From positions 1 to 14,853 of the forward strand of contig CALGLS010000218.1 of NCBI GenBank assembly GCA_937959375.1: DNA of 14,853 bases, given 5' to 3'. Below, one piece after another: positions 1 to 7,200 of this stretch (position 1 is the stretch's first letter; each line of letters begins with the position of its first letter). The stretch comes from an uncultured Saprospiraceae bacterium. GTDB taxonomy: Bacteria; Bacteroidota; Bacteroidia; Chitinophagales; Saprospiraceae. The position numbers and the translations under genes were made by a program. A model generated the notes under the pieces. The model worked only from the letters and a program-made list of their open reading frames with translations. It was not told the DNA's origin and searched no databases.

Positions 1-95
1 CGAAAGGTTGTCATCCTGAGCGAAGTCGAAGGAAAGAATTTCGAGCGAAGCCGAGAAATACACCTCAACACAGAGAAATATTCCTCGGCTTGTAT
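1..95. repeat. Dispersed-repeat-like segment with short direct and inverted repeats
   Basis: Positions 11-32 carry a TCATCCTGAGCGAAG-type sequence that I recognise as a short dispersed repeat found in intergenic DNA of many bacteria, including Bacteroidota. A degenerate second copy (cGAGCGAAGcCGAG) lies at 42-55, and AAGCCGAG at 48-55 is the exact reverse complement of CTCGGCTT at 84-91. GAGAAATA is directly repeated at 53-60 and 73-80. The segment lies beyond the 3' end of the ParA-like gene. It could form a hairpin in RNA, but no uridine tract follows, so I do not call it a terminator. The repeats are seen directly; membership of a genome-wide family is from memory. Confidence 0.5.
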
Positions 96-158
96 ACACT
101 CAAGATCAATTAGGAAACGGTTAGGGTCACCTTATCTGGGATTCCGGTACACCGAAGT

Positions 159-830
159 CTAGAACTTAAACTTACGACAATATTCCTTAAAGAAAGGACC
201 AAATCGACGTTCACCTTCTGCTGTGTCAAGTATAGATTTGTAAAACGAAGGCTCCGTGAATAAACGAACATCAGCCAAGGAGTTTTTAAACATCTTTAGC
301 CCTCTTTCTTTCATGTTAGATTCAGCCGTTTCGTTGGATTTACGCTGGTTTCTACGATTGATGAATCCCCAGTATTTTAGATCTTCACCCATATCCTGTT
401 TTTCGTTAGAAGCTTCTTCAACGATGCTTACAAAGTCCATAGATGAAAGCACATCTACTTCAGATCCGATGACTGGAATTAAGATACCTTCACAGTTGAA
501 AAGTAACATGATAGTTGCACTATCTTTTCGGGCATCAGTCATTCTAGGAACATCAATAAAAATGACATCGTAATCATCTCCAAAACGCTTGATAAAACTC
601 TGAACTTTTCGAGGTGTAATTTCTTCTACTTCAATAAGGGGGTCTTCGTCGTGGGCTAATTTTTCAAATTCATAAAGTTCTGAAATACTTCCCTGACTAT
701 CACAGTCCAAGATCAGCACTTTTTTCTTCTTCTGTGTTGCCAGCGCCATCGCTACGTGAATCGTTATAATTGATTTTCCCACTCCGCCTTTTGCATTGGC
801 AATACTTACAATTCTTGGTTTGTTACTCAT
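159..830 (-). CDS. Orphan ParA/MinD-type P-loop ATPase
   Basis: A 223-residue ATPase of the ParA/MinD family, whose members form ATP-dependent dimers on DNA or membrane and position a cargo. Visible motifs are the deviant Walker A KGGVGKS at residues 14-20 with signature lysine K14, the switch-like DCDSQGS at 42-48 in place of the usual DADPQ, and Walker B VIFIDVPR at 89-96 with D93. The ILIPV strand typical of the fold follows. At 223 residues it is shorter than chromosomal Soj (272 residues at the other end of this window), and it lacks an N-terminal DNA-binding extension. The ATG at 828-830 is the only plausible start and the stop is TAG. No ParB-like gene is adjacent. Its divergent neighbour is a tandem AAA+ protein, which suggests a functional pair (inference). 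A plasmid-derived or cargo-positioning ParA are both possible; the cargo is unknown. Confidence 0.9.
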   Translation of the reverse strand: MSNKPRIVSIANAKGGVGKSIITIHVAMALATQKKKKVLILDCDSQGSISELYEFEKLAHDEDPLIEVEEITPRKVQSFIKRFGDDYDVIFIDVPRMTDARKDSATIMLLFNCEGILIPVIGSEVDVLSSMDFVSIVEEASNEKQDMGEDLKYWGFINRRNQRKSNETAESNMKERGLKMFKNSLADVRLFTEPSFYKSILDTAEGERRFGPFFKEYCRKFKF

Positions 831-853
831 ATCGTGTTTAATAGTTATTTATA

Positions 854-894
854 GATAGCTGATAAATATTTTGAATAATTGTCTATCAGCTATC
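854..894. promoter_or_regulatory. 11-bp perfect inverted repeat upstream of the ParA-like gene
   Basis: GATAGCTGATA at 854-864 is the exact reverse complement of TATCAGCTATC at 884-894, with a 19-nt AT-rich spacer. Each arm is itself roughly symmetric around AGCT, so the element can be read as two binding half-sites or as one hairpin. It ends 24 nt upstream of the ATG on the minus strand, within the likely promoter or leader. No U-tract follows on either strand, which argues against a terminator. A repressor operator, a site bound by the ParA-like protein or a partner, or a leader hairpin are all possible. Confidence 0.5.
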
Positions 895-1332
895 CCATGG
901 AATTTAAGAGCGCAATTTTACTGCTTTTTGCAAAAAAAAGGAACAAGATTCACATTTATTATATAAACTAAATTTTAAACTAACATTAAGAAAAAGTGTT
1001 ATATTAGAGCAGTTGTAGGGCTATTCTAAGACTAGACTAATTATGGTTATAAAAATTATGTATGAAATTTAACCTAAAAAATTGTCTTAGAACCTTAAAA
1101 ATGATAAGTTTATAAGCTAAATACTTGGTAACATAAATTTCTTTAATTTTTGAATCCTTCTTTTTCGCGATTACTTCATCAAATTTTCCTCAAATAGTTA
1201 AGGCTATTCTTAAAAAATTTGACTTCGTACTCACAAAAAATAATCTATTCAAAATCTTAAATAACTTATGTTACAAAGTACTAAATCTCTTTTTCAGGTA
1301 TCCAATATCTTAAGAATTGAGACTTAGAATCG

Positions 1333-1352
1333 TTTTTGATTCAAATCAAAAA
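1333..1352. promoter_or_regulatory. 20-bp palindrome upstream of the AAA+ gene
   Basis: TTTTTGATT at 1333-1341 and AATCAAAAA at 1344-1352 form a perfect 9-bp dyad with a 2-nt centre. The dyad ends 39 nt before the ATG of the tandem AAA+ gene. A two-base loop is too tight for a stable RNA hairpin, so a DNA-binding dimer site (operator) is the more natural reading. The AT-rich context makes a chance palindrome more likely than in balanced DNA. Confidence 0.4.
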
Positions 1353-1391
1353 GCAAAACACTTTGAAACAACATATTGAACACTACAAGTA

Positions 1392-4046
1392 ATGGCCGAA
1401 AGTTATAAACATCCCGACTCAAGTAAATTTAAGTTCAGAGAGCTTAAAGTTTATGCTTCTACTGAGTGGCTTGCCGATAATAAGAAAAAGTATCGCCAGG
1501 TCTTTGATAGATTTGAAACCACCTATGTCTACGCCGAATTATCTTTCTACAATAAGATGTATGATGAAGAAGATTGGGACATCACCGTAGAACTAAAATG
1601 CTATTCACTTAAAAAAGGCAGAAAAGAAGTTTGTGTACTCTCTTTCGATAGAAGAAAGGTGAGTAAATATGATAATGTTGTATACGTTCGTGAAGGTTGG
1701 GGAAATAAGAATGAAGGCCAGTTTTGGAAAAAAGGAACCTACTATTGGGAAGCTTGGGTAGAAGGTGAGAAAGTTGCTACTAAATACTTCTATGTTGAAG
1801 ATGCGGGTAAGCTTGAAGAGTCTAACCAAAATTCCTACCTAGAAATCCAATCACTTCGTCTTTATGAAGGTCCTTATGATGACGTAGCAGAAGATGATCG
1901 TAATTACTTTAGGAAATTTAGCAGTGAAGAAACACGCTATATATATGTAGAAATGGTTTTGAAGAATTTGCATCCAACCAAAAGTTGGCAATGCGAGTTA
2001 TTTACTAAGTTCTATAACTTTGCTCGGGAGCTAAAAGGACAGGTGGTTCGTTTGCAACGAGTTGAAAAGAAAGATGAGTTTATAAAAATTACCGCCGGAT
2101 GGGGGTCCAATGTAAAGGGGTCTTGGCGAAAAGATAATTATACTGCGGAGATCATATTTATGGATCGCCTACTTGCTGTTGTGCCATTTGAAGTTGGGGA
2201 AGATTTTGAAGATGGAATTAGTGGAGTAATTCTTCCAGACCGACATACACCGATCGTTTTGACTCCTGAAACGGATGCCAACAGTACCTTCGAAGATGTA
2301 ATGGGTAAGATGGACAACCTCATTGGTCTTACTGAGATCAAAGAAAAGGTTAGAGACCATGCATCTTATATCCAATTTCTTCAACTAAGAAAGGAAAAAG
2401 GTTTTGAAGAAAAAGAAGAAATCAATGTACATTCTGTCTTTATAGGAAACCCTGGAACTGGTAAAACTACAGTTGCGGGTATGATGGGTAAACTATATAA
2501 GAAAATGGGACTCTTGACCAAAGGTCATGTACACGAAGTGGATCGTGTTGATCTAGTTGGTGAATACATTGGACAAACGGCACCGAAAGTAAAAGAAGCG
2601 ATTGAGAAAGCACGTGGAGGAGTCTTATTTATAGACGAAGCATATTCATTGGCAAGGTCAAATGATGATAGTAAAGATTTTGGTCGTGAGGTGATTGAGA
2701 TTTTAGTTAAGGAAATGTCGAATGGAGTTGGAGACATGGCCGTAATTGTGGCGGGTTATCCAAAAGAGATGACACACTTCCTACAGTCTAATCCTGGTTT
2801 GAGATCGCGATTTAAATTACACTTCGAATTTTCAGATTACCTACCACAGGAGTTAATTCAAATTGCGGATTACGCTTGTAATGAAAAGAATGTTGAATTG
2901 ACACTCGAAGCAAGGCATAAAGTAAACGAAATCATCACCGCTTCTTATCGGGAGCGTGACCGTACTTTCGGTAATGCACGTTTTGTTTATGATTTGATTG
3001 AAAAGGCAAAAATAAATCTTGGTCTTCGTGTCATGTCAGATGAGAATCCAAGAACTTTGAGTAAGGAGCAAATTTCCATTGTGGAATTAGATGATGTTGC
3101 ACGAATTCAACTCAAACCTAAAAAAGAGCTTCCAAATATTCCAATCGATCACGACTTGCTGAGAGATTCAATGGAAGAATTGAATTCCTTAATTGGAATG
3201 ACAAAAGTAAAGGAGCAGATCGCCGACTTGGTGAATCTAGTAAAATATTATCGCGAAACAGATAAGGATGTACTCAATACCTTCTTTTTACATACCGTCT
3301 TTTTTGGTAACCCAGGTACTGGTAAAACAACGGTTGCACGCATTCTAACTAAAATCTATAAAGCACTTGGTGTACTCGAAAGAGGTCACATGGTTGAAAC
3401 GGATCGACAAGGTCTAGTGGCAGGTTTTGTTGGACAAACAGCCATCAAGACCGCCGAAAAAATTGACGAGGCAATGGGAGGTGTACTCTTCATTGATGAA
3501 GCATACGCATTGACAATGCAAACTTCTGGAGGTGCACATGGTGATTTCGGTAACGAAGCGATTCAAACTTTGCTTAAGCGAATGGAAGACCTAAGAGGAC
3601 AATTCTTCGTCTTCGCTGCAGGTTATCCGGACAACATGGAGAAGTTCTTGAAAACGAATCCAGGACTTAGCTCTCGTTTTGATAAGGTACTTAAGTTTGA
3701 AGATTACAATCCAGCTGAACTAATGCAGATTGCTAAAATGATGTTGGATGAGCATGAGGTGGTGATGACCGAAGAAGCGGAAGCGCACATGAAACGTTAT
3801 TTGACTTTCATACATGAGTTTAGAGACAAGTACTTCGGAAATGCACGTACCATTCGTAAGATTATGATTGAGGCATTGAAGAATATGAACCTTCGACTTG
3901 CTGCAGTTCCTGTTGCAGAACGTGATCCTAAGATGATCAATGTTTTAACTTATAAAGATGTAGAACCGTTCAAGCTAGATAAGAGTGGATTCTTGTTTAA
4001 TAAAAAGACGATTGGTTTCAAAAATGATAAACGAGGGTCTGTATAA
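1392..4046 (+). CDS. Tandem CbxX/CfqX (SpoVK-like) AAA+ ATPase with duplicated N-terminal domain
   Basis: An 884-residue cytoplasmic protein with no signal peptide. Residues about 13-136 and 149-268 form two divergent copies of one domain, each containing a Y(V/I)Y.E strand and a GWG motif (102-104 and 236-238), predicted beta-rich. AAA+ module 1 covers about 300-575: Walker A GNPGTGKT at 352-359, Walker B VLFIDEA at 411-417, arginine-finger segment RSR at 471-473 and sensor-2 motif FGNAR at 526-530. Module 2 covers about 595-850: GNPGTGKT at 639-646, VLFIDEA at 698-704, SRF at 761-763 and FGNAR at 815-819. Both modules therefore look catalytically complete. The family includes the Rubisco activase CbbX, SpoVK and the ESX component EccA, which form hexamers that remodel protein substrates. 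Here the N-terminal pair probably recruits the substrate (inference). It is divergent from the ParA-like gene and is followed by a strong terminator. The ATG is preceded by a stop-rich region and no Shine-Dalgarno sequence. The substrate is unknown. Confidence 0.92.
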   Translation: MAESYKHPDSSKFKFRELKVYASTEWLADNKKKYRQVFDRFETTYVYAELSFYNKMYDEEDWDITVELKCYSLKKGRKEVCVLSFDRRKVSKYDNVVYVREGWGNKNEGQFWKKGTYYWEAWVEGEKVATKYFYVEDAGKLEESNQNSYLEIQSLRLYEGPYDDVAEDDRNYFRKFSSEETRYIYVEMVLKNLHPTKSWQCELFTKFYNFARELKGQVVRLQRVEKKDEFIKITAGWGSNVKGSWRKDNYTAEIIFMDRLLAVVPFEVGEDFEDGISGVILPDRHTPIVLTPETDANSTFEDVMGKMDNLIGLTEIKEKVRDHASYIQFLQLRKEKGFEEKEEINVHSVFIGNPGTGKTTVAGMMGKLYKKMGLLTKGHVHEVDRVDLVGEYIGQTAPKVKEAIEKARGGVLFIDEAYSLARSNDDSKDFGREVIEILVKEMSNGVGDMAVIVAGYPKEMTHFLQSNPGLRSRFKLHFEFSDYLPQELIQIADYACNEKNVELTLEARHKVNEIITASYRERDRTFGNARFVYDLIEKAKINLGLRVMSDENPRTLSKEQISIVELDDVARIQLKPKKELPNIPIDHDLLRDSMEELNSLIGMTKVKEQIADLVNLVKYYRETDKDVLNTFFLHTVFFGNPGTGKTTVARILTKIYKALGVLERGHMVETDRQGLVAGFVGQTAIKTAEKIDEAMGGVLFIDEAYALTMQTSGGAHGDFGNEAIQTLLKRMEDLRGQFFVFAAGYPDNMEKFLKTNPGLSSRFDKVLKFEDYNPAELMQIAKMMLDEHEVVMTEEAEAHMKRYLTFIHEFRDKYFGNARTIRKIMIEALKNMNLRLAAVPVAERDPKMINVLTYKDVEPFKLDKSGFLFNKKTIGFKNDKRGSV
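1428..2195 (+). repeat. Internal domain duplication (two GWG domains) in the AAA+ protein
   Basis: The two coded segments, residues 13-136 and 149-268, align by eye. YVYAELSFYNK corresponds to YIYVEMVLKNL. VREGWGNKNEGQFWKKGTYY corresponds to ITAGWGSNVKGSWRKDNYTA. Both copies end in a short strand (KYFYVED and VPFEVGED). Similarity is at the protein level only; no nucleotide repeat is obvious, so the duplication is old. I do not recognise the domain family. Confidence 0.6.
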
Positions 4047-4068
4047 AAGATTCTTAAATAACTTTAAT

Positions 4069-4111
4069 AAAAAAACCGTGAGCTGATTAAAAATTGGTTC
4101 ACGGTTTTTTT
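4069..4111 (+). terminator. Intrinsic terminator after the AAA+ gene, bidirectional
   Basis: A7-CCGTGA at 4069-4081 pairs perfectly with TCACGG-T7 at 4099-4111, extended inward by a G-U and a C-G pair. The loop is about 13 nt. It starts 22 nt after the stop codon of the plus-strand gene. The flanking A and T runs would also supply a U-tract to transcripts arriving on the minus strand from the nuclease gene. Confidence 0.85.
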
Positions 4112-4137
4112 ATTAATGCTGAGTTCTTGTTTTTGTG

Positions 4138-4176
4138 AAAAAAGAAATCCCGAATTCTGATTGCTCAAAATTCGAG
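4138..4176 (-). terminator. Intrinsic terminator after the secreted nuclease
   Basis: In the minus-strand transcript, positions 4176-4169 (CTCGAATT) pair with 4156-4149 (AATTCGGG) through eight base pairs including one G-U, with a 12-nt loop. A T-rich run (ATTTCTTTTTT) at 4148-4138 follows at once. The hairpin lies 36 nt after the nuclease stop codon. Confidence 0.6.
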
Positions 4177-4211
4177 ATGACTTTATTGCTTGTTAAATAT
4201 GAAAGACCAAA

Positions 4212-7200
4212 TTAGTGAACATAAAACCTAAGCGTTTGTAATTCATCATTGTTGTCAACCACTCTAAGGAAGTAAATGCCTTTTGATAAACTAGAAACAT
4301 CTATTTGGATAATCTTATCAGATAGATTGTTGTTGATATTTCGAACAACCTGTCCCATGGTATTTACAATAGTCATTTGACTAAGTTCTGGTGTAAACGA
4401 CTGTAAATTGACGTTTAAGAAATTACTAGTTGGGTTTGGATAAATAGTGATTGACTTATTCTCAAAAACTTTCTCCGTTTCCAATTCCAATTCCAATTCC
4501 ATTTCTAATTCCGCAGCTACATCATTATCAGAGACTGCCTCAACTTGAGTAATTGCATTCGAACCAGGTCGTGTCAAATTACTAGGAGACACATCAGCTG
4601 TAATGATTACTGCATCAACAAATATTTTATCATTGTTTGCACTCGCATCACATTGGAAACGGAATTGAGCATTTGTAGGAAAGTTGTAATCATTACTATT
4701 GAGTACAACATTCATAGTATAAAATGTATTGTTATTGAACTCATTACCACGACTATAAGTAGCTACGGTTTGCCAGGAGTTTCCATCAAAATATCTCAGC
4801 CAGAAGTCTTCATTCGACTCCATACTTTTTGCCATGAAGCTAAATGTAATATCAACATTGTTATGATTACTAAGATCAAAACTAGGAGATGTCATTGCGG
4901 ATGAAGTTCCTGAGTTGTCTCTTATTCGAATGGAGTAACTTCCCTCGTAAGAATTAGCTCCTGAATATCTTGCACAATCAGAACCACCATCTTGCCATCC
5001 ATCCCAACCAGACTCAAAATATCCTTCATGTAAAACTGTCGGTCCTGAGTTACTTGTAGCCGTCGTTACATTGATCGAGTTACTTGCAGTAGATTCATTA
5101 CCAGCCGCGTCAAAAGCAGTAACGTAGAAGTTGTAAGTTGTAGATTCAGTTAATCCATTGATGGTGGAAGAATTATTAGAAGCTGTAGCAACAAGAGCAG
5201 CATCTTGGTAAATGTTATAACCAACGACTGCGATGTTGTCAGAAGAAGTATTCCAGTTTAAGTCAGTGCTAGTTTCAGAAGTATTGCTAGCTGTAAGGGC
5301 AGTAGGATTAGTAGGCGCTTCGGTATCTGTAGCGGTGTTCGTAGTCACGTTGATCGAGTTACTAGCAATAGATTCATTACCAGCAGCATCAAAAGCGGTC
5401 ACGTAAAAGTTGTAAGTAGTAGATTCCGTTAATCCATTAATGGTAGAAGAATTATTAGAAGCTGTAGCAATAAGAGCAGCATCTTGGTAAATATTATACC
5501 CAACGACCGCGATGTTGTCAGAAGAAGGATTCCAGTTTAAGTCGGTGCTAGTTTCAGTAGTGTTGCTTGCTGCAAGAGCAGAAGGGGTAGTAGGCGCTTC
5601 GGTATCTGTAGCGGTGTTCGTAGTCACATTGATTGAGTTGCTTGCAGTTGATTCATTTCCAGCCGCATCAAAAGCAGTAACGTAAAAGTTATAAGTTGTA
5701 GATTCAGTTAATCCATTGATGGTGGAAGAATTATTAGAAGCCGTAGCAACAAGAGTAGCATCTTGGTAAATGTTATAACCAGCGACTGCGATGTTGTCAG
5801 AAGAAGGATTCCAGTTTAAGTCGGTGCTAGTTTCAGTAGTGTTGCTTGCTGCAAGAGCAGAAGGGGTAGTAGGTGCTTCGGTATCTGTAGCGGTGTTAGT
5901 AGTCACGTTGATCGAGTTGCTAGCAGTTGATTCATTACCAGCAGCATCAAAAGCGGTCACGTAAAAGTTGTAAGTAGTACTACTATTCAAACCTGTAATA
6001 TCCGCTGATGTACCCGTACCGTTACTAATTAATACGTTGATTCCATCTTGATAAATGTAATATCCAGCCACACCAATATTGTCATTTGAAATTGTCCAAC
6101 TTAAGTTTGTGCTTGTTTCAGTTGTATTGCTTGCCATTAAGTTGGTAGGATTGGTTGGAGCTTCTGTATCTCCGCCACCGCCACAGTTTGACCAAATTAA
6201 GCCAACATATTCTGGGTGATCAATAAACGGATTTCTATTTCCTTGAATTCCAAATACAGCTTCATTTCTTTCGATTTCTTTTGTATCAACAGGATCGCTA
6301 TTGTGCCAAGAAATTAACATATCAATCATCCATTGTTCGTATACTGGATAAGATGTTCCGTTCATAACAGCATCAGATTCAGTGTTGTTATTCTCCCAAC
6401 CAGCAATTACATTTTCATAGCGAGTGGCCATGTAAAAGTAGCCGCGTGCAAGGTCACCTTTGTATTCATCGATTGGCTCAAAAACAGAACCAGAGTAACC
6501 AGGAATAGTGATAGAAGAAGATCCTAAAGCAGATCCATTATTGGTTATCTGAGATTCTGTACCTGACTGAACTTCTCCGTATGGATTATTATTTCGAACA
6601 CCATTGATCCAACCATCAGCTGGTAAAACAGTAAACAAGTCGGTGTATTGTGGGGTAGAAGTACTACCTCCCCACCATGATTTTGGAAAGGTGTGTTCTC
6701 TGTTGTAACAACTTCCTTCACCAGTATAAGATCCGCATTGTTCTGCTACAAAAGTGAACTCATTTTCAGGACCATTTGGATTGTCAGAATACATATCCCA
6801 AACAATTACTTCGGTACCAGCGTCATTTAAATGATCGTCAGTCGTTTGGTAATGTGTCCATAAACTATTGTAACTCACCGAGGTGTGTCCATCAATCAAA
6901 TTATATAGCGCCGTTTTTAGATCAGCACAAGTTTCGCTTCCGATCCCATCATAGTAATTAGATCCTCCACTAGTAGTTGCAGCAGAACCAGTTAATGGAT
7001 TGGTTGATAGGTAATCAGGGCCTCCAGAGCAGTTGTCGTTGGCTGCAAAAATAGAATAGTAATAAGTAGTATTGCTAGCTAGAGCTAAAGCGTTTATAGA
7101 AGTGCTATTGCTAAATTGAAGCACCTCACCGGTTCCTAAGGGGTTGCCCGCTGTGTAAATTACACCGTCGGTTGGAGCAGCTCCTAATGAAGGATTGGTA

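Larger units (their letters stand above)
831..1391. other. AT-rich divergent intergenic region
   Basis: This 561-bp region separates the divergent starts of the ParA-like gene and the tandem AAA+ gene. It is strongly AT-rich and holds no credible open reading frame on either strand. Two clear inverted repeats, listed separately, lie near its two ends, each close to one of the gene starts. I found no exact TAnnTTTG element in either direction, so promoter positions are not assigned. The similar strings GGCTATTCT(T)AA near 1019 and 1202 may be chance. Confidence 0.6.

Noticed and set aside
4545..4904. Plus-strand reading frame of 119 codons inside the nuclease gene
   Set aside because: Lies antisense to conserved domains of the nuclease, with cysteine- and isoleucine-rich low-quality sequence; a by-product of biased codon use.
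5056..6170. Regularly spaced repeats as a CRISPR array
   Set aside because: The 279-bp period, continuous similarity and intact reading frame show FN3-coding repeats, not short repeats with unique spacers.
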